NCBI RefSeq assembly: GCF_001667505.1
Contig: NZ_LZHZ01000066.1
Coordinates: forward strand, 1 to 64,000
DNA length: 64,000 bases
Source of the DNA: Mycobacterium sp. ACS1612
Lineage (GTDB): Bacteria; Actinomycetota; Actinomycetes; Mycobacteriales; Mycobacteriaceae
Reading direction: 5' to 3'
The position numbers and the translations under genes are program-made. How positions within the stretch are numbered: the stretch's first letter is position 1; every line of letters starts with the position of its first letter. Positions 1 to 7,813 of this stretch are shown piece after piece. The notes below the pieces were generated by a model, which was not told the DNA's origin, ran no database searches, and worked only from the letters and a program-made list of their open reading frames with translations.

Positions 1-70
1 CCGGAAGCTAAGCCTGCCAGCGCCGATGATACTACCCAACCCGGGTGGAAAAGTAGGACACCGCCGAACA
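1..70 (+). rRNA. rrf: 5S rRNA, 3' part (truncated by window start)
   Basis: The first 70 bases match the 3' part of mycobacterial 5S rRNA as I know it, including the AAGCCTGCCAGCGCCGATGAT stretch (about positions 9-29) and the terminal GGACACCGCCGAACA. The 5' part and the rest of the rrn operon lie upstream of the window. The next gene is ogt on the opposite strand, the same arrangement as downstream of the M. tuberculosis rrn operon. The exact 3' end is inferred. Confidence 0.93.
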
Positions 71-80
71 CAATTTAAGT

Positions 81-121
81 CCTCTGCCCTCCAATTTCGA
101 TTGGAGGGCAGAGGCATTTTT
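81..121 (+). terminator. Intrinsic terminator of the rRNA operon
   Basis: A perfect 15-bp inverted repeat (81-95 CCTCTGCCCTCCAAT, 100-114 its complement) closes a TTCG tetraloop and is followed by CATTTTTATT. This is a strong Rho-independent terminator for the rrn transcript. It also lies just past the ogt stop on the other strand, so it may terminate both. Confidence 0.93.
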
Positions 122-629
122 ATTGCATTTCCAGGTCGAATAATGAAGGCGCGGTTCGGCTTTTCTCTAATGCCAGCAACGCCCTTTTTCGATCGAGTCC
201 ACCGCCATATCCCGTGAGACTGCCATTCGAGCCGATTACCCGATGGCACGGCACGATGATCCCAATCGGATTGTGCCCATTCGCCAGCCCGACAGCGCGG
301 AATGCGCCAGGCGACCCAATTTGACGGGCGATTTCGCCGTACGACCGCGTCTCCCCGTACGGAATGGTCAGCAGCGCCTGCCACACCTTTCGTTGAAAAG
401 CCGTGCCCACCAGATTCAGCTCGAGTTCGAATTCGGTGCGGTCGCCGGCGAAATACGCCTCGAGTTGCTCGACGGCCTCCGGGAACGCGTCCCCGTCGGG
501 CTCCCAGCCGACGTGGCTCGGCTCGTAGGTCTGGTCGACCATCCGCAGATGCATCAGCCGGCCATCCCTTCCTGCAAGCGTCAGCTTCCCGACCGGGCTG
601 TCGACCGACCGAAACAGCACTTGTTCCAT
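120..629 (-). CDS. ogt: Methylated-DNA--protein-cysteine S-methyltransferase
   Basis: This 169-aa protein removes alkyl groups from O6-alkylguanine by a suicide transfer to its own cysteine. The active-site motif IIVPCHRVIG is present with the acceptor at about Cys128, followed by the GSLTGYGGG loop; the DNA-binding winged helix precedes it (RSYGEIARQIGSPGAFRAVG). The start is the ATG at 629, which overlaps the alkA stop by one base (TGATG), so the two are co-transcribed and probably translationally coupled. The frame stays open upstream inside alkA, but that extension is low-complexity shadow. It is the orthologue of Rv1316c by sequence and position. Confidence 0.95.
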   Translation of the reverse strand: MEQVLFRSVDSPVGKLTLAGRDGRLMHLRMVDQTYEPSHVGWEPDGDAFPEAVEQLEAYFAGDRTEFELELNLVGTAFQRKVWQALLTIPYGETRSYGEIARQIGSPGAFRAVGLANGHNPIGIIVPCHRVIGSNGSLTGYGGGLDRKRALLALEKSRTAPSLFDLEMQ

Positions 630-2125
630 CACTTCTCCTTCGGCGGCCACTCGTTGACCGCGTGATCCAGGGCCGTCCACAGATGCTGGGTGGCATATGA
701 CCGCCACGGCCGCCACTGTGCACTGCGTTCGGTGAGCGGGCGGACGTCGTCGGGCAGTCCGAGCTGCTTGGCGGCCAGCCGGACACCGAGATCGCTGACA
801 GGGAAGGCGTCGGGGTCTCCGAGGCCGCGCATCGCGATCACCTCGGCAGTCCACGGGCCGATGCCCGGCAACCCGAGCAGTTGTTCGCGCGCTCGGTTCC
901 AGTCGCAGCCAGCGTCGAGTACCACATCGCCGTTGGCCATCGCGCCGATCAGGGTCACCAGAGACCGTTGCCTCGACTTCGGGAAGGCGAGGTGCGCCGG
1001 GTCGATCTCGGCGAGGTGTTCGACAGCCGGAAAGACAAGTGACAAACCACCGTTCGGGTCGGCGACCGGTTGCCCGTAAGCCATCGCGATGCGTCCGGCG
1101 TGCGTACGCGCGGCCTTCAGCGACACCTGCTGTCCGAGCACCACGCGGATGGCCAGTTCCTGCTCGTCGATGGTTCGCGGAATTCGCTGTCCAGGTGCCT
1201 TGGCCACCAGGGCGGTGAGGTCGGCATCGGCGCTCAATGCGTCGACGACGGCTTCCGGGTCGGCGTCGAGGTCGAGCAGGCGGCGGCATCGCGCTATCGC
1301 CGTCGACAGATCGCGGAAGTCGTCCAACACCAACTGACACTGCACGTGATCGGGATACGGTGTGAGACTGGCGATTCCATTGCCGTTAGGCAGTCGCATC
1401 GTCCGCCGGAAGGCGCCGTCGCGCACCTCTTCGACGCCAGGCACCGCACTGGCGGCGAGATGGCCGAACAAACCCTCGTACGCGAACGGTGTGCGCACCG
1501 GCAGTCGCAGCGACAGCACACCCCGCGCGCCGCCGTCGTCCCCGTCGTCCCGTTCGAAGCGCTCCCTGGCGCGTTGACGCAGCGCGGTGGGGGTCAGGTC
1601 CAACACCATTCGGACCGTGTCGTTGAACTGCCGGATGCTCGAGAAGCCCGCCGCGAACGCGACATCGCTGAACGGCAGCTCTGTGGTCTCGATCAGCACC
1701 CGAGCCGTCTGGCTGCGCTGCGCTCGCGCGAGTGCGAGCGGATTGGCACCGACCTCGGCCTGTAGCAGCCGTTCGAGTTGACGGGTGGTGTAGCCGACCC
1801 GCGCCGCCAGGCCGGTGACGCCCTCACGGTCGACGGTGCCGTCGGCGATCAGCCGCATCGCCCTGGCCACGACGTCGCCGCGAACGTTCCACTCCGGTGA
1901 CCCCGGCGAGGCATCGGGGCGACACCGCTTGCAGGCGCGGAAGCCGGCACGCTGCGCGGCGGCCGCGGTCGGGTAAAACCGCATGTTGCGGGCGAATGGC
2001 GGTCGGACGGGGCAACTGGGCCTGCAGTAGATCTTCGTGCTCAGCACGGCGGTGACGAACCAACCGTCGAACCGGGCGTCCTTCGACTGGACTGCCCGAT
2101 AACAGCGCTCGAAATCCTCGTGCAT
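629..2125 (-). CDS. alkA: Ada-type regulator fused to AlkA 3-methyladenine DNA glycosylase
   Basis: This 498-aa protein has three parts. The N-terminal Ada methylphosphotriester domain has zinc/methyl-acceptor cysteines at about 34, 38, 65 and 68 (YCRPSC, ACKRC). An AraC-type HTH lies at about 95-195. The C-terminal half is a helix-hairpin-helix glycosylase with LPGIGPWTAEVIAMR and the catalytic Asp in FPVSDLG. It senses DNA alkylation damage and excises alkylated bases. I chose the ATG at 2125 (MHEDFERCYRAV), which begins where Ada domains begin and gives the length of Rv1317c; an ATG 33 nt upstream is also in frame. It is the first gene of the alkA-ogt pair. Confidence 0.93.
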   Translation of the reverse strand: MHEDFERCYRAVQSKDARFDGWFVTAVLSTKIYCRPSCPVRPPFARNMRFYPTAAAAQRAGFRACKRCRPDASPGSPEWNVRGDVVARAMRLIADGTVDREGVTGLAARVGYTTRQLERLLQAEVGANPLALARAQRSQTARVLIETTELPFSDVAFAAGFSSIRQFNDTVRMVLDLTPTALRQRARERFERDDGDDGGARGVLSLRLPVRTPFAYEGLFGHLAASAVPGVEEVRDGAFRRTMRLPNGNGIASLTPYPDHVQCQLVLDDFRDLSTAIARCRRLLDLDADPEAVVDALSADADLTALVAKAPGQRIPRTIDEQELAIRVVLGQQVSLKAARTHAGRIAMAYGQPVADPNGGLSLVFPAVEHLAEIDPAHLAFPKSRQRSLVTLIGAMANGDVVLDAGCDWNRAREQLLGLPGIGPWTAEVIAMRGLGDPDAFPVSDLGVRLAAKQLGLPDDVRPLTERSAQWRPWRSYATQHLWTALDHAVNEWPPKEK

Positions 2126-2182
2126 GCATCGACAATTACACGAGCCCACCGACATCACTGGCGGAAAAACGACATCGTGGTT

Positions 2183-3046
2183 TCAGTTGATGACTCGGGC
2201 GAGGAAGCCGTCAGTGAGCGAGGCGACGACGTCGGGAGCTTCGTCGAGGGCAAAGTGGCCGGCATCGATCACGTGCACCTCAGCGCCGGGCACATCGCGC
2301 CGGTAGGCCTCGGCCTCGGCCTGTTGAAACGACGGGTCGTAGCGCCCCCAGAGGACCAACAGCGGCGGTTGCGTCTTGCGTAGCCACCGCTGCCAGTCCG
2401 GATAGCTCGCGACGTTGGTGCGGTAGTCGTAGAACAGATCGGTCTGGATGTCCTGCTGACCGGGGCGACGCAGGAAGGCCAGTTCGTCGGTCCACAGATC
2501 GGGGTCGTAGCGATCGGGATGGGGGCTGTTGCCGACGTGCCGCTGCCGGGTCGCCGCGGGCGAGAAGAAGTTCTCGCGAAGCGCGTCTTCGTGGCTCGCG
2601 CGATCGGACCAGAACGCCCGGCGTGTTTCCCAGAGCGGGCCGAGGCCCTCCTCGTGGCACACCGCATTCTGCACGACGAGCGCGGTCACTCGCTCCGGCC
2701 GACGCACCGCAAGCCGCATCCCGACGGGCCCGCCGTAGTCCTGGACCACGAGCGAATAACGGTCGAGACCGACTGCGTCGGTGAATTTTTCGACATACGC
2801 TGCGATCCGGTCAAATGTGTAACTGAAGCTGTCTGCAGACGGCGCGTCACTGTGACCGAACCCAGGGTAGTCAGGAGCGAGCATCCGGTAGCGGTCAGAC
2901 AATCGGTCGATCAGCGGCTGCCACATTCGCGATGACGTGGGAAACCCATGCAACAGAAGAACAACCGGCGCATCGGGGGAGCCGGCCTCACGGTAGAACA
3001 GTTTCAGACCATCGATGTCGACCGTCTGGTACCGAGTCGTAGCCAT
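2183..3046 (-). CDS. Alpha/beta hydrolase, epoxide hydrolase/dehalogenase-like
   Basis: This 287-aa single-domain alpha/beta hydrolase has an oxyanion-hole HGFPTSSRMW motif near residue 35. The nucleophile elbow LVVQDYGGPVG carries Asp rather than Ser. A late acid lies in WGRYDPSF and the catalytic His in DAGHFALDE. An Asp nucleophile is typical of epoxide hydrolases, haloalkane dehalogenases and fluoroacetate dehalogenases; the substrate cannot be read from the sequence. The ATG at 3046 (MATTRYQTVDID) starts just before the domain; an in-frame extension to 3115 adds no recognisable sequence. It is the first gene of the block inserted between alkA and the cyclase relative to M. tuberculosis. 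Confidence 0.85.
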   Translation of the reverse strand: MATTRYQTVDIDGLKLFYREAGSPDAPVVLLLHGFPTSSRMWQPLIDRLSDRYRMLAPDYPGFGHSDAPSADSFSYTFDRIAAYVEKFTDAVGLDRYSLVVQDYGGPVGMRLAVRRPERVTALVVQNAVCHEEGLGPLWETRRAFWSDRASHEDALRENFFSPAATRQRHVGNSPHPDRYDPDLWTDELAFLRRPGQQDIQTDLFYDYRTNVASYPDWQRWLRKTQPPLLVLWGRYDPSFQQAEAEAYRRDVPGAEVHVIDAGHFALDEAPDVVASLTDGFLARVIN

Positions 3047-3173
3047 CCGCGCCAAAGCTACCGCACCACTGCACTGTTTAGTTAACAGCACATTCCCAGC
3101 TGGCCCCCAGCACATGGCGGTCTAAGCGATATCACAATTATTTGTCAGGCGTTTCCAGTTATTAGGAGTTCAG

Positions 3174-3455
3174 ATGGTTGATCGTCGACGGGTCACTGTG
3201 GCAGGCGGCGCCGTGTTGATTGCTGTGGCCGCGTTCACCGCGGCCTGCGGCAGTAGCGGTAACCAAGCGCCGTCGTCGACAACGACACCGACGACTACGA
3301 CGACGACCACCACTCCGCCTCCGCCGCCGCCGACGAGCGTACCGCCCGCTCCTACCGAAAAGAGCATCAATCCGACGGGCGGCAACCTGTTCACCCCGTC
3401 GGTATTGGCACCTCCGGCGCCGACGGAACCTCCGGGTGTTCACCGCAACAAGTAA
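3174..3455 (+). CDS. Small Thr/Pro-rich lipoprotein, copy 1
   Basis: This 93-aa protein has a lipoprotein signal (RRR, hydrophobic core, TAAC with Cys25). A low-complexity linker of about 25 Thr/Pro residues follows, then a conserved tail with EKSINPTGGNLFTP. A good Shine-Dalgarno AGGAG lies 5 nt upstream of the ATG. It is a tandem duplicate of the next gene: signal peptide, linker and tail all align, and the leader ATTAGGAGT is repeated too. The design suggests a surface-anchored protein with a short functional tail. I do not recognise a described function. Confidence 0.85.
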   Translation: MVDRRRVTVAGGAVLIAVAAFTAACGSSGNQAPSSTTTPTTTTTTTTPPPPPPTSVPPAPTEKSINPTGGNLFTPSVLAPPAPTEPPGVHRNK

Positions 3456-3485
3456 TGGCGTCCGCGCCCGAAATTAGGAGTACAC

Positions 3486-3776
3486 ATGACTTCTCGGCGG
3501 ATCACGATCGCTGGCGGCGCCATGCTGATCGCGGTGGCCGCGTTCACCGCGGCCTGTGGTTCGAGTGGTAATCAAGCGCCCTCATCCACGACCACCACGA
3601 CACCGACGACTACGACCACCACCACGGCGGCGCCCCCAGCGACGAGCGCGCCGGCAGCTCCCACCGAAAAGAGCATCAACCCGACTGGCGGCAATCTGTT
3701 CACACCGCCCGTGGTAGCCCCCGGCCCTCCGACCGTTCCGGCCGGTCAGCACCCCGGGATCAACGGGGTCAGCTAG
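3486..3776 (+). CDS. Small Thr/Pro-rich lipoprotein, copy 2
   Basis: This 96-aa paralogue lies 30 nt downstream of copy 1, with the lipobox Cys at residue 24 (FTAACGSSGNQAPSS, almost identical to copy 1). A Thr-rich stretch varies in length and is followed by the conserved TEKSINPTGGNLFTP block. The AGGAG ribosome site is 5 nt from the ATG. The stop lies next to the convergent stop of the following minus-strand gene. The two copies differ mainly in the low-complexity linker and the last 15 residues (QHPGINGVS here), as expected after tandem duplication and drift. The function is unknown. Confidence 0.85.
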   Translation: MTSRRITIAGGAMLIAVAAFTAACGSSGNQAPSSTTTTTPTTTTTTTAAPPATSAPAAPTEKSINPTGGNLFTPPVVAPGPPTVPAGQHPGINGVS

Positions 3777-4159
3777 ACCTTTCGTCGAATCCCCAACAGC
3801 GCGAACGCGAGAAGGACCGACGTCACGAGGTTGTAGGCGCTCAGCGCGCCGTAGAGGAAACTGTCGCGTGGATCGAAACCAAGTACGCCTGGGGCGTGGT
3901 GTGCGACCTTGAACGCGCACACCACGGTCAGGACGGCCCACCCGAATGCGGTGACGGCGCTGAAGATCAGCGCCGCCCGCGGGCCTAGACATGCCAGCAG
4001 GGCCAGCGCTCCCATCACCAGGAGGAGCGCGGCATGCGGCGGCGTCACCTTGAGTCCCAGCATCGGCATGCCGTCGGCACCGAATCGGGCGTACCCCATC
4101 GACGAGGCCAGCGCCACGCCACCGAGCACCCCGATGGCCAAGCCCTCGACGGTCAGCAA
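3773..4159 (-). CDS. Small four-helix integral membrane protein
   Basis: About 128 aa from the TTG at 4159, with four predicted transmembrane stretches: EGLAIGVLGGVALASS, AALLLVMGALALLACLG, FSAVTAFGWAVLTVVCAF and LVTSVLLAFALLGI. A charged loop FDPRDSFLYG precedes the last helix and the C-terminus is basic (RRKV). The start is uncertain: a GTG at 4195 and longer in-frame extensions exist, but residues upstream of 4159 do not look like protein. I do not recognise the family. It converges on the lipoprotein pair, its stop overlapping theirs by four bases. Confidence 0.6.
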   Translation of the reverse strand: MLTVEGLAIGVLGGVALASSMGYARFGADGMPMLGLKVTPPHAALLLVMGALALLACLGPRAALIFSAVTAFGWAVLTVVCAFKVAHHAPGVLGFDPRDSFLYGALSAYNLVTSVLLAFALLGIRRKV

Positions 4160-4428
4160 CCCTCGGCCTACGGTTGAGCGGCTGCCTACTGGCACTGAGG
4201 CGCTCGACAATGGTGGCACGTGCCTGCGGACTGCTCGGTCGTGCCGATCAACAACCGCGGTTTGCCGAACCACGCCTCCAACTTCGCCCACGCGTCCAAG
4301 GGTGCCCCCACGCGAAGGATTATGGGACGGGCGCAAGCGGATTCGCAGCGGATCCGGTGCAAGTCCACAACAAGACATGCGCGACGTGATTTCACCAGCA
4401 CGCAGGGCACTCGGTATGGTCAACATCG
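4160..4428. other. 269-nt divergent intergenic region
   Basis: This region separates the membrane protein from the divergent modA-like gene. It has lower GC than its surroundings and no convincing reading frame on either strand. A short segment near 4345-4365 (CCGGTGCAAGTCC) resembles the core of some structured RNAs, but the conserved surroundings of a known riboswitch are missing. It presumably holds both promoters; I see no other confident element. Confidence 0.4.
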
Positions 4429-5205
4429 ATGCGCGCCCGACTTAGGCAAACCGTGGCGGCCGGAATTCTCTTACCGGTCGTCGCGAGCGGTTGTAGCTCG
4501 CAGGCGCGCCCGACGACGTCCATCACGGTGTTCGCGTCGTCGGCGATGATCAAGAGTTTGACGACGATCGGCAAACAGTTCGAGGCTGAAAACCCGGGAA
4601 TAGCAGTCGAGTTCATCTTCTCTGGTTCGTCGGATCTTTCCGCGGAACTGTCGAATGGCAATGGCGCGGATGTGTTTGTCTCCGGTGATCACGACAACAT
4701 GACCACGGTGGCAAACGCCGGCCTGATAGCTGCTCCTCCAGTTCCCATCGCGGCCGACAGCCTGGTGATCGCTACCGCGCCGGGAAACCGCGGGCACATC
4801 GCCTCTTTCGCGGACCTCGGCCGGCCAGGAGTGCGCGTCGCGGTGTGCGGTGTGCGAAGTGCCTGCGCGGCCGCCACCCGTCAGATCGAGGACCGCGCCA
4901 GGGTTCAGCTTCATCCTCAATACAACGACATGACCGATATCGACGTACTCCGCGATGTGACGACGGGGAAGGCCGATGCCGGTCTGGTGTTCCAGACCGA
5001 TGCGATGAACGCCGGCGACAAAGTCTCATGGTTCGCATTTCCAGAGTCGGCCGGTGCCCAGGTCACGTCTTGGATCGCACCGGTCAAGGATTCCGATCAG
5101 GCCGCTCTTGCCAACAAGTTCATCCAGGACGTCACAGGTCCGGCCGGCCGAAAGGTCCTCGCGGATGCGGGATTCACCGAACCCAACGAAAAGTTCGAGG
5201 GATAG
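4429..5205 (+). CDS. Molybdate-type ABC transporter substrate-binding lipoprotein (ModA family)
   Basis: This 258-aa lipoprotein (lipobox VASGC, Cys22) is followed by a type II periplasmic-binding fold: ITVFASSAMIKSLTTIGKQF, VEFIFSGSSDLSAEL and NGADVFVSGD match the ModA ligand-binding segments that hold an oxyanion with Ser and main-chain contacts. A Cys pair (CGVRSAC) near residue 145 is shared with the second ModA-like protein at 46665. No permease or ATPase gene adjoins it, so it is an orphan receptor that either uses a transporter elsewhere or binds another oxyanion. It ends just before a strong hairpin. Confidence 0.85.
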   Translation: MRARLRQTVAAGILLPVVASGCSSQARPTTSITVFASSAMIKSLTTIGKQFEAENPGIAVEFIFSGSSDLSAELSNGNGADVFVSGDHDNMTTVANAGLIAAPPVPIAADSLVIATAPGNRGHIASFADLGRPGVRVAVCGVRSACAAATRQIEDRARVQLHPQYNDMTDIDVLRDVTTGKADAGLVFQTDAMNAGDKVSWFAFPESAGAQVTSWIAPVKDSDQAALANKFIQDVTGPAGRKVLADAGFTEPNEKFEG

Positions 5206-5220
5206 CTGACCAACTGCCCC

Positions 5221-5251
5221 GAGGCGGGTCACCGTGATTGGTGCCCGCCTC
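5221..5251. terminator. Hairpin between convergent genes (bidirectional terminator)
   Basis: GAGGCGGGTCACC (5221-5233) pairs with GGTGCCCGCCTC (5240-5251) across a 6-nt loop with one bulged base. There is no long T run, as is common for mycobacterial terminators. It lies 16 nt after the ModA stop and 17 nt before the end of the convergent secreted-protein gene. Confidence 0.7.
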
Positions 5252-5267
5252 GAGTGCTCTTGAGGGT

Positions 5268-5573
5268 TTACAGCGGAATCCACTGGCCGAGGAACCAGAA
5301 GCCCCATCCGTGTCCGTCGCCGGCAGGCACTGGGTACACCTGCTGACCGTTCCAGTTGAACGGCTGGTGGTCAAAGCGGCCTTGATCGATGCCGCGGTTA
5401 TGCCAGTCGACAGGACCTGGTCCACCCCGGTCATCGTGGTGGTCACCGCACGCGGGCTGGCCGGGGTGGTCGCATCCCCACGGATCTGCGTTCGCTGTGC
5501 CGATGCCGAACAGACCGGCCGCGCCGATTCCGGCCGCCACGGCCGACGTAAACAACACTCGCTTGAAAGTCAT
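5268..5573 (-). CDS. Small secreted protein with Trp/Gly-rich C-terminus
   Basis: This 101-aa protein has a clean Sec signal peptide (MTFKRVLFTSAVAAGIGAAG, cleavage after TANA). The mature part is rich in His, Asp, Gly and Trp, with two cysteines (CDHPGQPAC), and ends WGFWFLGQWIPL. The aromatic C-terminal segment resembles a group of small mycobacterial exported proteins, but I know no assigned function. The ATG at 5573 has a GGAG site 7 nt upstream; in-frame residues further upstream are not signal-like. Confidence 0.8.
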   Translation of the reverse strand: MTFKRVLFTSAVAAGIGAAGLFGIGTANADPWGCDHPGQPACGDHHDDRGGPGPVDWHNRGIDQGRFDHQPFNWNGQQVYPVPAGDGHGWGFWFLGQWIPL

Positions 5574-5655
5574 TGATCCACTCCGTTTCTCATCAATGCG
5601 GCAGCACTTGCCACGCGACAATTACGGTAAGGACCGGATGTTGCGGTGCTCTGTG

Positions 5656-7287
5656 TTAACCGTGTGCTGGAGCTGTGCAAGCGGTAACAGATGCACAACC
5701 GTTTGCTCTCAACGGGATTGAGCGCACGCTGATCAGCTTCATCTGTTGCAGTCGCTGCGGAAGCGCGTCAATCCATTGAGCCAACACATCACGGATGGCA
5801 TCGGCGTCGAGTTCCTGGCCGTCGTCGCGTTCGATGCGGATCAAACCCTGCCCGGCTACGTCCAGCAGCACCGCGAGCAGACCATCACGGTCACGGGATC
5901 CATCGAGCAGCGGTAAGAGATGGCGGTCCACTGGCGACAAGGGCAATTGTTCGTGCCAGTGGTTGAACACGAAAGCATCGGTGTCGTCGCGGGTCAGTCG
6001 AGCCATCCGACGTATCGGCTCCGCAAGGCGGATTGGTGTGCACGACGGCTCAGGTGACACCGCGTCGAGTCGATAGCGGCCCAGCCCCTGAACGACGATT
6101 CCCGCGACGAGGGCGTCGATCTGGCTCTCGAGATCGGACGGCGCCGAATCGCCGGCGCCGGCGAGGCGACTGTGGGCAGCCTCGACGATATGCGGCCATG
6201 ACAGCGTCCATGGCCATTGGTCGGTCAGCGCATCGACCGCCGCCTTCTGCCCCTCTTCGAGTTGCGCCCGATCGGGGAGCATCACTGACGACATCGCAAA
6301 GTGCATACGGCGCAATCGACTTCTGTCCAAAGTGCGTGTGATTTGTGCCGCGGATCCGGCGCGAACCAAGAGCGACTGGCGATAGTGCCGGTTGACGGCG
6401 AAGTCGAGGTGCTGCTGGAGCAGTACGTGATCGTCCGCACGTTCGAGCAGATGCTCGGCGACGACCGACCCGTAATTCGTGGCGAACGTGTATTCGGGTT
6501 GGGCCTCGGACAGATACTCCAAGCCGTGGCTGCGTACACGCGCAACGAAGTCGGTGAAATAGCAGGGCAGGTTATACAGCTCGAGTTCCTCGTGGAGGAC
6601 GTAATAGTCGCCGACGCCCGGGGCCGTCCGCTGATAGTCGTCTATCGCTCTGCTGAGCACGGTGCCCGGCTGGGCCACCTTCTGCAGGAAGTCGACCATT
6701 GCGCGTGCCCGCCTGACCTTGTCCTCGGCAGTCGCGCTGTCGCCGACGTTCAGCAACATCGCATCGCGCACGATTTCCCTGGCCTTCCAGCCGGGATATG
6801 TGTTGTAGCCGACATACGCCACCCCGTTGTGCGCTAGCAACCGTCCGCAGGCGGCCAGGATGGCATCCTGCACATGAGGTGGCACCCAGCTGTACACACC
6901 ATGGCAGACGATGAAGTCGAACTCACCAAGCGCGTCTAGCTCGAGACGCGCGATGTCTGCGTGCAGGAGTTCGACGTTGTTGAGTGCCAAGGCATCGACG
7001 CGGTGGCGCGCCTGCTCGATGTGCACCAGCGACAGGTCGACACCCACCACTTTGGCTCGGGGGTGCAAGGCCGCGAATGGAAGCAAGTTCCCAGCTGCCG
7101 CGCAACCGATTTCAAGTACGCGTGCGTTTTCCACCGACGGCGGATGCAATCCGAACGACCATGCGACAGCTGCCAATTGCCCTGGGGCGGACCAGGGATG
7201 GGCGTAAGATTCGTAGGGTGTCTCGTCATAAGTGGCACGCACGTCATCGACCGCGCCTTGCAGGTCGCGCGGGTGTCGGCTGGCCAT
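5656..7287 (-). CDS. SAM-dependent methyltransferase with regulatory domain (protein-lysine methyltransferase-like)
   Basis: A 543-aa protein. Residues about 45-190 form a class I Rossmann methyltransferase with motif I VLEIGCAAAGNLLPFA, acidic motif II VVGVDLS and a post-motif segment FDFIVCHGVYSWVPP. The region after about residue 220 matches the methyltransferase regulatory domain, followed by a helical/winged-helix C-terminus. This is the arrangement of PKMT-type enzymes known from Rickettsia, which methylate outer-membrane-protein lysines; the substrate here is unknown. It stands alone, 56 nt downstream of a small secreted-protein gene on the same strand. The start ATG at 7287 fits the family N-terminus (YDETPYESYAHPWSAP). 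Confidence 0.85.
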   Translation of the reverse strand: MASRHPRDLQGAVDDVRATYDETPYESYAHPWSAPGQLAAVAWSFGLHPPSVENARVLEIGCAAAGNLLPFAALHPRAKVVGVDLSLVHIEQARHRVDALALNNVELLHADIARLELDALGEFDFIVCHGVYSWVPPHVQDAILAACGRLLAHNGVAYVGYNTYPGWKAREIVRDAMLLNVGDSATAEDKVRRARAMVDFLQKVAQPGTVLSRAIDDYQRTAPGVGDYYVLHEELELYNLPCYFTDFVARVRSHGLEYLSEAQPEYTFATNYGSVVAEHLLERADDHVLLQQHLDFAVNRHYRQSLLVRAGSAAQITRTLDRSRLRRMHFAMSSVMLPDRAQLEEGQKAAVDALTDQWPWTLSWPHIVEAAHSRLAGAGDSAPSDLESQIDALVAGIVVQGLGRYRLDAVSPEPSCTPIRLAEPIRRMARLTRDDTDAFVFNHWHEQLPLSPVDRHLLPLLDGSRDRDGLLAVLLDVAGQGLIRIERDDGQELDADAIRDVLAQWIDALPQRLQQMKLISVRSIPLRANGCASVTACTAPAHG

Positions 7288-7343
7288 AAGCGTTCGATGA
7301 TGGCGTGTTCAGGTTGTGACCAACACCTTGAAAAGCTGTGTGA

Positions 7344-7658
7344 TTACGGGCACTGACCGTTGTTCACGCAGCCGGCCGCCGCAGTCGCTTTCAAGGTAGG
7401 CGACGCGAATGCCGTTGCCTCGGTCGTGGCCGGAGCGGCCGCCGTTGCCGTCGAACCCATGCTCATCGCTGTCGGGTCGATCTTCATGGCCGGCACCACT
7501 GGAGACACGTAGGTTCCTCCGGTGGGCGAATCTCCTGATCCCCCAGCGACATTGCTCGGATTGGCATTGTCAGGGTGGGTCGAGACCAGGATGGTTGCTG
7601 CGATAACGGCAGCCATGCCGAACCCAGCCGAGAAACGGGAAAGTCGTTGCGTTTTCAT
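7344..7658 (-). CDS. Small exported Ala/Thr-rich protein
   Basis: This 104-aa protein has an N-terminal signal or anchor segment (FGMAAVIAATILVS). The mature part is low in complexity (Ala, Thr, Pro, Gly) and ends TAAAGCVNNGQCP. The two-cysteine ending C-V-N-N-G-Q-C-P looks like a conserved C-terminal tag that could form a small disulfide loop. A strong Shine-Dalgarno GGAGGT lies 6 nt upstream of the ATG. It precedes the methyltransferase gene on the same strand. The function is unknown. Confidence 0.75.
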   Translation of the reverse strand: MKTQRLSRFSAGFGMAAVIAATILVSTHPDNANPSNVAGGSGDSPTGGTYVSPVVPAMKIDPTAMSMGSTATAAAPATTEATAFASPTLKATAAAGCVNNGQCP

Positions 7659-7813
7659 TGATTACCTCCAGAACGTGCCCAAAACCGTTTGTACGTCGAG
7701 TTTCGGTGAACATCAATCGAATACAGGCTTTCCCAACCGACGACCAGCGAACCTCATCCGTAGTCACAGGCGAAAGTAACCTTGCGTAACACGTTGGCAG
7801 GCAGCATGGTTCT

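Noticed and set aside
120..1340. Long minus-strand frame extending ogt to 406 aa
   Set aside because: The upstream 237 residues are an Arg/Pro-rich shadow of alkA; Ogt similarity begins exactly at the ATG at 629.
4340..4400. Possible cobalamin-type riboswitch upstream of the ModA-like gene (GGTGCAAGTCC)
   Set aside because: The short core is present but the adjoining conserved CCCGCNACTG segment and the paired outer stems are not, and the downstream gene is not a B12 gene.
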